A DNA stretch of 64,000 nt, taken from contig NZ_BAAAWE010000001.1 in NCBI RefSeq assembly GCF_039534915.1, forward strand, positions 1,426,001 through 1,490,000, in the 5' to 3' direction. Origin of the DNA: Streptomyces roseofulvus (GTDB lineage: Bacteria > Actinomycetota > Actinomycetes > Streptomycetales > Streptomycetaceae). Shown here piece after piece: positions 42,283 through 49,650 of the stretch; position 1 is the first letter of the stretch, and every line of letters starts with the position of its first letter. A program made the translations under genes and the position numbers. The notes under the pieces are model-generated. The model was not told the DNA's origin and made no database searches. It worked only from the letters and a program-made list of their open reading frames with translations.

Positions 42283-42929
42283 GGCGCGTCGCCTCCGCTG
42301 CGGCCCGCGGCGACGGGGGTGCGGAACGACGGTTCGAGCGCGAGGGCGACGGCGGTGGGGAGGTCGGCGGCCGTGCGCGGGGCGTCGGCGACCTCGGCCG
42401 GGAGGGTGGCGGGGGTCGGGACCAGCACGCCGCGCGCGCCGGCCGCGCGGGCGGCCGCCATGTCGCTGCCGATGTCCCCGATGACGACGGTGCGGGACGG
42501 GCGGGCGCCGAGCCGGGCGCAGGCGGCGAGGACGAGGCCGGGCGCGGGTTTGCGGCAGCCGCAGCCGTCGTCGGGGCCGTGCGGGCACACGGCCCAGACG
42601 GCGAACGGGCCGAGGAGCAGGTCGATCCGGTGGTGCACCGCCTGGATCTGGCCGCGGGTCAGGAGCCCGCGGGCGACGCCGGACTGGTTGCTCACCACGC
42701 CGACCGCGATCCCGAGGGCCCGCAGCCGGGCGAGCGCTGCCGCGGCTCCGGGCCGGGGCAGCACCCGGCTCGGGTCCCCGTTGTAGGGGACGTCGACGAC
42801 GAGGGTGCCGTCGCGGTCGAAGAGCACGGCGTCGGGGCTGTCGTCGTGGGACGCCCGCCAGACGGAGCGGCCGACGGCGCCGGGGCGTCCGGTGAACAGC
42901 CAGGGGCGGGCGGAGGGTCCGGCGTTCAT
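42279..42929 (-). CDS. gmhB: D-glycero-D-manno-heptose 1,7-bisphosphate phosphatase (HAD)
   Basis: 216 residues from ATG 42929. DAVLFDRDGTLVVDVPYNGDP holds the nucleophile DxD, and VVSNQSGVARGLLT, CPHGPDDGCGCRKPAPGL (zinc-binding Cys/His cluster) and VIGDIGSDMAAARAAG complete HAD subfamily IIIA/GmhB. It dephosphorylates heptose 1,7-bisphosphate between the two HldE steps. With GmhA and HldE this gives the complete route to ADP-D-glycero-D-manno-heptose; no HldD epimerase is recognised. Confidence 0.9.
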   Translation of the reverse strand: MNAGPSARPWLFTGRPGAVGRSVWRASHDDSPDAVLFDRDGTLVVDVPYNGDPSRVLPRPGAAAALARLRALGIAVGVVSNQSGVARGLLTRGQIQAVHHRIDLLLGPFAVWAVCPHGPDDGCGCRKPAPGLVLAACARLGARPSRTVVIGDIGSDMAAARAAGARGVLVPTPATLPAEVADAPRTAADLPTAVALALEPSFRTPVAAGRSGGDAP

Positions 42930-44026
42930 GTCGTCACCTCCCGCCGGGTGCCGGGGCGGGTGGGGGTGGTCGTCGGCGGGCCGGCCGGGTCCGCCGCCGG
43001 GGTGCGGGGGAGCGCGCCCCGGTGGACGACGAGGCCGCGCAGCCAGTGCCAGGTGGCGGCGGGCGGGATCGCGACGCTGGTGAGGATCATGTCCAGGACC
43101 TCCGTGCGGGTGCGCGGGCCCGGCAGCACCCGGGCGAGGGTGAACTCGGCCGTGCCGGCGCCCCACAGCGCGCCGCACACGGCGGCGGCGCGGCGGTGTC
43201 CGGTCAGGGCGCAGCCGAGCGCGGCGAGGCCCGCGGCGGTGATCGCCCGGTGGCGCGGCAGGCGTCCGCCCGGGGCGTCGGCGCGGGCGCGCCAGCCGGG
43301 GCCGTGCAGGCGGCGCATGAGGACGTCGTCGCCGTTGCCCGCCTGCTGGCGGACCGGCAGCCAGCGGCCGCCCTGCCGGGGCGGGTGCGCGGTGCGGCGG
43401 GTGCCCTGGGCGAGGCGCCAGCCGTCGTCGAGGAGCCGCAGGGCGAGGTCCGCGTCCTCCCGGAAGGCGCGGCGGAAGCGTTCGTCGAAGCCGCCCACCC
43501 GGTCCAGGGCGGCCCGCCGCACCGCCATGTCGGCGGTGATCCAGCGGGCGGTGGCGAGCGCGGCGGTGTTCCGTTCGGCGTCCGTCGGGGGGCGTCCCTC
43601 CGGCAGGGGTACGTCGATCCGGGCGGCGACCGCGGCGACGTCGCCGGGGCGTTCCGCCAGGTCCCGGGCGAGTCCGTCGCCCCAGTCCGGGGACGGGACG
43701 ACGTCGTCGTCGAGGAAGACGATCCACGGCGCGTCGCCGGCCAGCCGGGCGCCGGTGTTGCGGGCGGCGGCGGGCCCCCGGCCCGGGCCCGCGACGACGG
43801 TGGTGAGTGCGCGCAGGGCGTCGGGCACGGGGAGGTCGGGCACGGTGCCGTCGTGGCCGGGCCGGTCGTGCACGACGACCACCCGGGCCGGCGGCGCGGC
43901 CTCGGTGGCCCGGGCGAGGGCGGTGAGGCAGGTCCGCAGGCTCGGCCGTCCGACGGTCGGCACGACGACCGCGTACCGGGGCGGGGCCGGGCGGGGCCGG
44001 TCTCCGGGGGCGGGCCGCGGGTTCAT
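42926..44026 (-). CDS. Family 2 glycosyltransferase with membrane-associated tail
   Basis: 366 residues from ATG 44026. YAVVVPTVGRPSLRTCLTALARAT, PWIVFLDDDVVPSPDWGD (DxD-type metal motif), AVRRAALDRVGGFDERFRRAFREDADLALRLL (GT2 ED motif) are typical. The last 130 residues contain two hydrophobic stretches that may bind the membrane. It overlaps both neighbours by 4 nt. Confidence 0.88.
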   Translation of the reverse strand: MNPRPAPGDRPRPAPPRYAVVVPTVGRPSLRTCLTALARATEAAPPARVVVVHDRPGHDGTVPDLPVPDALRALTTVVAGPGRGPAAARNTGARLAGDAPWIVFLDDDVVPSPDWGDGLARDLAERPGDVAAVAARIDVPLPEGRPPTDAERNTAALATARWITADMAVRRAALDRVGGFDERFRRAFREDADLALRLLDDGWRLAQGTRRTAHPPRQGGRWLPVRQQAGNGDDVLMRRLHGPGWRARADAPGGRLPRHRAITAAGLAALGCALTGHRRAAAVCGALWGAGTAEFTLARVLPGPRTRTEVLDMILTSVAIPPAATWHWLRGLVVHRGALPRTPAADPAGPPTTTPTRPGTRREVTT

Positions 44027-45762
44027 CGGACGCACCCCTCGCCGTCGGCCTTCCCCGCCGCGCCGCCGGTGTCCTCCTCGACGGCGTAGACGCTCGCGAC
44101 GCCGTTCACGCCGTCCGCGGCGGCGTGGAACATCTCGCTCCTGCGGACGGCGAAGGGGCCGATGGCGAGCAGGTCGACGGGGGTCGAGCCGAAGCACTCC
44201 AGGGCGTCCCTGGGAGTGTCGACCATGGGCCGGCCGGCCGTGTTGAGGCTGGTGTTGACGACGACGGGCAGGCCCGTCCGCCGTTCGAACTCCTCCAGCA
44301 TCCGCGCCACGAGCGGCTCGTGGCGCCGGTCGACGGTCTGGATCCGCGCGGTGCCGTCGACGTGGACGACGGCCGGGATGCGGTCGCGCCACGCGGGGGC
44401 GACGTCGTGCACGAAGAGCATGTACGGGCTGGGCAGGGGCCCGTCGAAGATGTCGCCGGAGCGTTCGGTGAGGACCATCGGGGCGACGGGCCGGAACTGC
44501 TCGCGGCCCTTGATGTCGTTGAGGCGCTCCAGATTGCCCGCGTGGCCCGGGTGGGCGAGCAGCGAGCGGTGCCCGAGGGCGCGGGGGCCGTACTCGGAGC
44601 GGCCCTGGAACCAGGCCACGATCCCGTTGTCGGCCAGGGTCCCGGCCACGGCCGCCGCGATGTCCGGGGGCCGTTCGAAGGGGACGGCGGCCGTCTTGAG
44701 GTGGCCGGCGAGCTCCGCGTCCGACCACGCGCGTCCGAGGGCGGCGCCGGGCATCGGCACGGGCTGCTCGCCGGCCTCCGCCGACGCCAGCAGGGCGGCG
44801 CCGAGGGCCGTTCCGGCGTCACCGGCGGCGGGCTGCACCCAGACCCGCGAGAAGGGGCCTTCGCGGGCGATCCGCGAGTTGGCCACGCAGTTGAGGGCGA
44901 CGCCGCCGGCCAGCGTGAGCAGGTCGTCGTGGGTGCGTCCGTGCAGCCAGCGGACGAGGTCGAGGAGGGTCTCCTCCAGGACGGTCTGGGCGCTGGCGGC
45001 GAGGTCCGCGTGCGCGGCGGTCCAGGGCGCGTCGGCGGCGCGGGGCGGGCAGAGTTCCGCCCAGGGCACGCCGTGCGCCCGGAACCCGCCGTCGCCGGTG
45101 GGGTGGACGTACCGGCGGAGCTCGGCGGCCATCCGCGGCGTCCCGTGCGAGGCGAGCGCCATCACCTTGAACTCGTCGGAGGAGCGCAGGAATCCGAGGT
45201 GCTCGGTCAGTTCCTCGTAGACCAGGCCCAGTGATTCGGGGAGCAGTTGGGCGCAGAGCGGTTCGAGGCGGTCGCCGAGGCGGCGGGCGGCCAGGTGGGA
45301 GGCGCGTTCGCCGCGTCCGTCGAGCACGAGGACGGAGGAGGTCTCCGCGCCTTCGGCGGCGAACGCGGCGGAGCCGGCGTGTGCCATGTGGTGGCCGACG
45401 AACCGCACGGTCTCGGGGTCGAGTCCGGGGAGCGCGGTCGTGAGGAAGCCGGCGGCGTGCTGGGCGTACGCCTGGCGCAGCGCGTCCCAGGGGTCGTCGA
45501 GGCCCAGCTCCTCGGCGGGGGCGGCGAGTTCGGGGTCGTACGAGTAGGCGACCAGGTCGAGGTCCGCGGGCCGCAGCCCGGCCCGGTCCAGGCACCAGCG
45601 GGCGGCCTGCTCGGGCAGTTCCCAGGCGGAGAAGGGCACGGGGCGTTTGCCGTGCTTCCGCCGCGAGAAGCGCTCTTCCTCGGTCGCGGCGACGGTGGTT
45701 CCGTCGACGACCAGGGCGGCGGCGGGGTCGTGGAAGAGGGCGTTGATGCCGAGGACGCGCAT
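44023..45762 (-). CDS. O-carbamoyltransferase (NodU/CmcH/TobZ family)
   Basis: 579 residues from ATG 45762; the in-frame open stretch upstream to 45870 is only spacer. MRVLGINALFHDPAAALVVDG, VRFVGHHMAHAGSAAF (metal/carbamoyl-adenylate HxxxH motif), LDGRGERASH, GGVALNCVANSRI, GRSEYGPRALGHRSLLAHP and FRPVAPMVL are the conserved blocks. The enzyme uses carbamoyl phosphate and ATP to carbamoylate a hydroxyl, here most likely of a heptose or xylose residue in the glycan. It overlaps the GT2 gene by 4 nt and lies 49 bp after the epimerase gene. Confidence 0.92.
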   Translation of the reverse strand: MRVLGINALFHDPAAALVVDGTTVAATEEERFSRRKHGKRPVPFSAWELPEQAARWCLDRAGLRPADLDLVAYSYDPELAAPAEELGLDDPWDALRQAYAQHAAGFLTTALPGLDPETVRFVGHHMAHAGSAAFAAEGAETSSVLVLDGRGERASHLAARRLGDRLEPLCAQLLPESLGLVYEELTEHLGFLRSSDEFKVMALASHGTPRMAAELRRYVHPTGDGGFRAHGVPWAELCPPRAADAPWTAAHADLAASAQTVLEETLLDLVRWLHGRTHDDLLTLAGGVALNCVANSRIAREGPFSRVWVQPAAGDAGTALGAALLASAEAGEQPVPMPGAALGRAWSDAELAGHLKTAAVPFERPPDIAAAVAGTLADNGIVAWFQGRSEYGPRALGHRSLLAHPGHAGNLERLNDIKGREQFRPVAPMVLTERSGDIFDGPLPSPYMLFVHDVAPAWRDRIPAVVHVDGTARIQTVDRRHEPLVARMLEEFERRTGLPVVVNTSLNTAGRPMVDTPRDALECFGSTPVDLLAIGPFAVRRSEMFHAAADGVNGVASVYAVEEDTGGAAGKADGEGCVR

Positions 45763-45811
45763 GAGGGGGCCTTCCGGTGGGCGCGGCGGCGGGGGCGGGT
45801 GGGCGGCGGCC

Positions 45812-46852
45812 TCAGGCCACGCGCCCGGACGGATGCGCGCGGTGGCCGGCGGGATCGGCCGCGCCGGCATCGCCCGGTGCCCGCCGCGCCTGCTGCGCCT
45901 CCTGGGACCGGAACCAGTCGATCGTGCGTCGCAGCCCGTGCTCGGCGTCGACGAGCGGTCGCCACTGCAGTTTGTCGCGGGCCAGGGTGATGTCCGGGCA
46001 GCGCACGGCGGGGTCGTCGACGGGCCGCTCGACGAAGCGGATCGGGGAGTTCGAGCCGGTGAGCCGCGCGATCCAGCGGGCCAGCTCCAGCATGGTGATC
46101 TCGGCGGGGTTGCCGATGTTCACGGGGCCGCGCATGCCGTGCCCGGCGGCGGCGAGCACGCCGCGCACGGTGTCGGACACGTAGCACAGCGACCGGGTCT
46201 GCCGACCGTCGCCGGTCACCGTCAGCGGCTCGCCGGCGAGCGCCTGCCGGACGAAGGTCGGCACGGCGCGGCCGTCGTACCCGCGCATCCGGGGCCCGTA
46301 CGTGTTGAAGAGCCGCACGATCACGGTGTCCGTCCCGCGGGCGCGGGCGGCGGCGGTGGTGAACGCCTCGCCGAAGCGTTTCGCCTCGTCGTAGACGCTG
46401 CGCGGGCCGACCGGGTTCACCCGGCCCCAGTACCGCTCGCTCTGCGGGTGTTCCTCGGGGTCGCCGTAGACCTCGGAGGTGGAGGCGAGCACGAAGCGCG
46501 CGCCGTGGTCGTGGGCGAGGGCGAGGGCGTTGCGGGTGCCGAGGCTGCCGGTCTCCAGCGTGTGCAGGGGCAGGCGCAGATAGTCGGCGGGGGACGCCGG
46601 CGAGGCGAAGTGCAGCACCAGATCGGGGGGCCGGTCCACCTCGAAGGGCCGGCGGACGTCGGCCTCCAGGAGCCGGAACCCCGGGTGGCCGAGCAGGGCC
46701 GCGACGTTGGCGCGCCGACCCGTACTGAAGTCGTCGACGCAGGTCACGTCCGTACCGTCGGCGAGCAGCGCGGCGCACAGGTGGGATCCCACGAAACCGG
46801 ATCCTCCGGTGACGACGGCGTGTTCCCAGCGGGGCGCGGGGGACATGGCCAT
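45812..46852 (-). CDS. UDP-glucuronate decarboxylase-like NAD-dependent epimerase/dehydratase (UXS type)
   Basis: 346 residues from ATG 46852, chosen because GGAGGAG lies 7 nt before it (ATG 46846 is the next). VTGGSGFVGSHLCAALL is the NAD motif, STSEVYGDPEEHPQSERYWG and SVYDEAKRFGE the active site (YxxxK), and LFNTYGPRMRGYDGRAVPTFVRQAL is the hallmark of UXS. It would make UDP-xylose, or a related pentose, from UDP-glucuronate. It is the first gene of the heptose operon. Confidence 0.9.
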   Translation of the reverse strand: MAMSPAPRWEHAVVTGGSGFVGSHLCAALLADGTDVTCVDDFSTGRRANVAALLGHPGFRLLEADVRRPFEVDRPPDLVLHFASPASPADYLRLPLHTLETGSLGTRNALALAHDHGARFVLASTSEVYGDPEEHPQSERYWGRVNPVGPRSVYDEAKRFGEAFTTAAARARGTDTVIVRLFNTYGPRMRGYDGRAVPTFVRQALAGEPLTVTGDGRQTRSLCYVSDTVRGVLAAAGHGMRGPVNIGNPAEITMLELARWIARLTGSNSPIRFVERPVDDPAVRCPDITLARDKLQWRPLVDAEHGLRRTIDWFRSQEAQQARRAPGDAGAADPAGHRAHPSGRVA

Positions 46853-46983
46853 GGGGCATCTCCTCCATGCGGACGAGAAGAGGGGGTCGGGAACCCTCCA
46901 GAAGGAAGGTCCGCGGGTCGGAGACCCGGTGGATCGGTCCGGCTGCTACCCGCGCCGAGCCGTGCCACTCCCCGGACACACAT

Positions 46984-47025
46984 CTTTCTCATCGAAACGT
47001 AAGAAAGTGGGGGTAAACCCCACAA
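46984..47025. promoter_or_regulatory. Dyads and candidate promoter of the heptose operon
   Basis: CTTTCT (46984-46989) pairs with AGAAAG (47002-47007), and GTGGGG (47007-47012) pairs with CCCCAC (47018-47023). On the minus strand TTGTGG (complement of 47020-47025) and TACGTT (complement of 46996-47001), 18 bp apart, form a -35/-10 pair about 140 bp before the epimerase gene. The dyads overlap it, so regulation is likely. Confidence 0.5.
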
Positions 47026-47108
47026 ACGCGACTCGACGCCGGCGCTCCGGGTAGGCGCCGCGCGACACTCCGGCCGCAGGCCGGGCCCGGGAAGAGGAGA
47101 TGGCCGTG

Positions 47109-47267
47109 ATGGACACGCGGACCGAGACGCGCAACGTCGACGAGATCCTCTGGCACGACAGGACGCTGTGCACCTGCCGCCCCGTCGTCGTCACGCCGGG
47201 TGAGGCAGCGCTCGAAGAGCCCGACGAAGGGGACCAGGAACGCCACATCGTCCGGGGCGAGGACTGA
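47109..47267 (+). CDS. 52-residue CxC-containing small protein
   Basis: ATG 47109 follows GAGGAG at 9-nt spacing; ATG 47100 is an in-frame alternative without room for a ribosome site. It begins MDTRTETRNVDEILWHDRTL and contains LCTCRPVVVTPGEAALEEPD, ending RHIVRGED. The acidic, soluble sequence with one CxC pair resembles metal- or redox-active small proteins, or a RiPP precursor without neighbouring enzymes. It is too short for most automatic annotation. The codon pattern (G/C in nearly every third position) supports translation. Confidence 0.65.
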   Translation: MDTRTETRNVDEILWHDRTLCTCRPVVVTPGEAALEEPDEGDQERHIVRGED

Positions 47268-47646
47268 AGCCCCGGCACCGACCACCGCCCCGGTGGAGCG
47301 CGGAGCCCGGCGCCGGCCGCCGGGCTCCGCGCCGCGCACAGCGAGGACCGCCGCCCGGAGGGGGGAAGACCGGACGGCGGCTTTGCGGGGTGCGCACCCA
47401 GGGGGCGAGTGCCCCCTCGGACGGTGCGTACACCTCCCGGGCGGGACCGACGCCGGGTCCGCGAACCGGACCGGGGGAAACCTCCGCGAACAGGTCGTAC
47501 GCCACAGGAACTGCGTCTACCGTCACTCCAGGAAACCGGAAGCCGTTCCGGGAACGCACCGGCGCGCACGGCCGCGCACCGGTGACGCTCCGGCGCGAGG
47601 ACGGCACGGACGCGGCGCGCAGCGCCCGCGCGGGAGAGGGGCAGGC
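47268..47646. other. Gene-free stretch
   Basis: This 379-bp stretch has GC-rich inverted segments (for example around 47295-47340) and no frame with a convincing start. A plus-strand frame at 47390-47650 would read MRTQGASAPSDGAYTSRAG but shows no ribosome site or coding periodicity. It presumably holds the promoter of the Rieske gene. Confidence 0.5.
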
Positions 47647-48075
47647 ATGAGCGGAGTGGCACGGCGGACCGTGGTGGCGGCCGGTGGGGCGGGGCTCGCC
47701 TCGGCGGCGCTGGCCGCGTGCGGCGGCTCGAACGCCGAGGGCGGCACGGGCACGAGCACGGGCACGGGTGGCGCGGACGGCGCCCCGCAGGGCCCGCTCG
47801 CGAAGACCGGCGACATCCCGGTGGGCGGCGGCAAGGTCCTGGCGGACAAGGGCGTCGTCATCACCCAGCCGAAGGCCGGCGAGTACAAGGCGTTCTCGTC
47901 GAAGTGCACCCACGCGGGCTGCGCCGTGCGCGAGGTGAAGGACGGCGTGATCATCTGCCCGTGCCACCAGAGCAGGTTCGACATCTCGGACGGCAGCGTG
48001 ACGTCGGGCCCGGCGACGGCACCCCTGCCCCCGGAGCCGATCGAGGTGAAGGGCGAGGAGATCTCCTTCGGCTGA
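47647..48075 (+). CDS. Rieske [2Fe-2S] lipoprotein
   Basis: 142 residues. An N-terminal twin-arginine-like SGVARRTVVAAGGAG and lipobox LAACG (Cys 25) would place it outside the membrane. KCTHAGCAVRE and CPCHQSRFDISDG are the Rieske cluster motifs CxH and CxxH. ITQPKAGEYKAFSS is the family's strand before it. The Gly/Thr/Ser-rich linker (residues 26-45) is typical. No cytochrome b or quinol oxidase subunit is adjacent, so its electron partner is unknown. Confidence 0.9.
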   Translation: MSGVARRTVVAAGGAGLASAALAACGGSNAEGGTGTSTGTGGADGAPQGPLAKTGDIPVGGGKVLADKGVVITQPKAGEYKAFSSKCTHAGCAVREVKDGVIICPCHQSRFDISDGSVTSGPATAPLPPEPIEVKGEEISFG

Positions 48076-48118
48076 GCAGGAGGCGGACACCGCCTCGCCG
48101 GCGCGGCGCGAGGGCGCG

Positions 48119-48784
48119 TCAGCCGCCCGAACTCCCGGCGGAGGAGGCGCGCCTGGGCGCCTTCCAGGCGGCGAGGAGGTCGTCGGTGGTCGCGATGGTG
48201 GCGACCAGGGCGAGGGTGTTGCGGATCATCGCGGGGGTGTAGTCGGCCGGCACCCCCGCGATGGCGTCCTGGACGACGACGACCGTGTAGCCGAGGTTCA
48301 CCGCGTCGAAGACGGCGTTGGGCACGGCCACATTGGCGGACACCCCGGTGACCACGAGCGTCCGGCAGCCGAGGTTGCGCAGCAGCGCGTCCACCCCCGT
48401 TCCGGCCAGCGGGGACAGGCCGTGCAGGCGCCGTACCACCAGGTCCTCGTCGGCCACCTGGATCGGCTCGGCGACACGGACCGCCGTCGAGCCGCTGTGC
48501 TGTTGCACGGGAAGGCGCGCGGCGGCCCGGAACAGGCGCGCGTTGTTGCTGGAGCCGCGTCCGTCGGGGCGCCGTTCGGCGACGGCGTGGACGACCTGGA
48601 CCCCGGCGCCGTGGGCGGCGTCGACGAGCCGTGCCACATTGGCGAGGGCGCCCGACCGCCGGGCGACGGCCGCGAGTTCGGGCAGGGCGCTCCGCGCGCC
48701 GACGACGCCCTCCTGGCACTCGACGGTGAGCAGCACGACGCCGTCCGGACGGAGCCGCTCGCCGAGTTCTTCCCTGCACCCCAT
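48119..48784 (-). CDS. Isochorismatase-fold protein lacking the catalytic triad
   Basis: 221 residues from ATG 48784. The fold is clear from VVLLTVECQEGVVG, LGCRTLVVTGVSANVAVPNAVFDAVNLGYTVVVVQDAIAGV and the helix between. In active members the triad is Asp (xxDxQ), Lys and Cys (xNVCV). Here Asp is Glu22, the Lys region reads VVRRLHGLSPL and the Cys is Ala153. The enzyme is therefore unlikely to use the standard mechanism. It is divergent from a PPOX gene with a dyad between. Confidence 0.85.
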   Translation of the reverse strand: MGCREELGERLRPDGVVLLTVECQEGVVGARSALPELAAVARRSGALANVARLVDAAHGAGVQVVHAVAERRPDGRGSSNNARLFRAAARLPVQQHSGSTAVRVAEPIQVADEDLVVRRLHGLSPLAGTGVDALLRNLGCRTLVVTGVSANVAVPNAVFDAVNLGYTVVVVQDAIAGVPADYTPAMIRNTLALVATIATTDDLLAAWKAPRRASSAGSSGG

Positions 48785-48845
48785 CGCTCCCCCTCGCCTC
48801 CGCGTCCCACCACTGCCCCTTGCACCGGCGCGGACGCACGCCCAT

Positions 48846-48870
48846 GATTTCTGACATCCCATCAGAAATC
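48846..48870. promoter_or_regulatory. 9-bp inverted repeat between isochorismatase-like and PPOX genes
   Basis: GATTTCTGA (48846-48854) and TCAGAAATC (48862-48870) form a perfect dyad with a 7-bp spacer, in the 102-bp divergent gap. It is probably the site of a repressor encoded elsewhere, and controls both genes. Confidence 0.8.
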
Positions 48871-48886
48871 CAGAAGGGTGCGGACG

Positions 48887-49354
48887 ATGACCGTCACGCA
48901 GCGCCGTGGACGCCGGATCATGATGACCCCGGAGGAGCTCGACGCCTTCCTCACCGAACAGCGCACCTGCCGGGTGGCGACCGTCTCCGCCGACGGACGT
49001 CCGCACGTCAGCGCGCTGTGGTTCGCGTGGGACGGCACCTCGCTCTGGCTCTACTCGCTGACCCGCAGCCGCCGCTGGGCCCAACTGCGCGCCGATCCCC
49101 GGCTCTCGGTCCTGGTGGACGACGGCGAGCAGTACGGGGAGCTGCGCGGGGCCGAGCTGTCGGGGACGGCCGTCTTCGTCGGCGAGGCGCCGCGCACCGG
49201 CGAGCCGTGTCCCGGACTCGACGCGGTGGAGCGGCTCTTCGCGGCGAAGAACTTCGGCCTGGACGCCATGCCGCACGACGGCCGGCACGCCTGGCTCCGA
49301 CTGACCCCGGACACCGTCACCACCTGGGACTTCCGCAAGCTCGGCGAGGCGTAG
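48887..49354 (+). CDS. Pyridoxamine 5'-phosphate oxidase-family (F420/FMN split-barrel) protein
   Basis: 155 residues from ATG 48887 (in-frame GTG 48878 is 9 nt earlier). MMTPEELDAFLTEQRTCRVATVSADGRPHVSALWFAWDGTSLWLYS and RSRRWAQLRADPRLSVLVDDGEQYGELRGAELSGTA are classic PPOX split-barrel sequence, as in flavin/deazaflavin-binding proteins of actinobacteria. Its substrate and cofactor (FMN or F420) cannot be decided. Confidence 0.87.
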   Translation: MTVTQRRGRRIMMTPEELDAFLTEQRTCRVATVSADGRPHVSALWFAWDGTSLWLYSLTRSRRWAQLRADPRLSVLVDDGEQYGELRGAELSGTAVFVGEAPRTGEPCPGLDAVERLFAAKNFGLDAMPHDGRHAWLRLTPDTVTTWDFRKLGEA

Positions 49355-49379
49355 CGGCGATCGGCCCGGCCCCTGCGCG

Positions 49380-49648
49380 TGCGGCCGCCCGGGCACCCCG
49401 CGTGTGAACCGGCCCGGGCACCCCGCGGGTGAGCCGGCCCGGTCAGTCAGCGTGCGGGCCACGCCGATCCGCCCGGGAGCCGGCCCGGCCACTCCGCGGG
49501 CGGGCCGCGCCGGTCCGCCCGGGCGCCGCGCCGGTCACGCCCCGTGCCGGCCGCCCCGATCCGCCCGGGAGCCGGCCCGGCCACTCCGCGGGCGGGCCGC
49601 GCCGGTCCGCCCGGGCGCCGCGCCGGTCACGCCCCGTGCCGGCCGCCC
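49380..49648. repeat. GC-rich tandem repeats including a perfect 92-bp duplication
   Basis: A 92-bp unit beginning CGATCCGCCCGGGAGCC is present twice without a mismatch, at 49465-49556 and 49557-49648. It is preceded by a 25-bp imperfect repeat at 49391 and 49416 (GGGCACCCCGCG core). The block fills the gap between PPOX and LysR genes and ends 2 bp before the LysR stop codon. No gene is seen in it. Confidence 0.92.
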
Positions 49649-49650
49649 GG

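Noticed and set aside
35407..46852. LPS core biosynthesis cluster
   Set aside because: The organism is Gram-positive by all other genes and there are no Lpx, Kds or Wzx/Wzy genes. Heptose genes alone do not mean LPS.
47390..47650. 86-codon plus-strand frame before the Rieske gene
   Set aside because: It has no ribosome site and no coding composition, and it overlaps the Rieske start region.
49380..49648. CRISPR array or attachment site
   Set aside because: The units are contiguous, GC-rich and without unique spacers. No cas or integrase gene is near.
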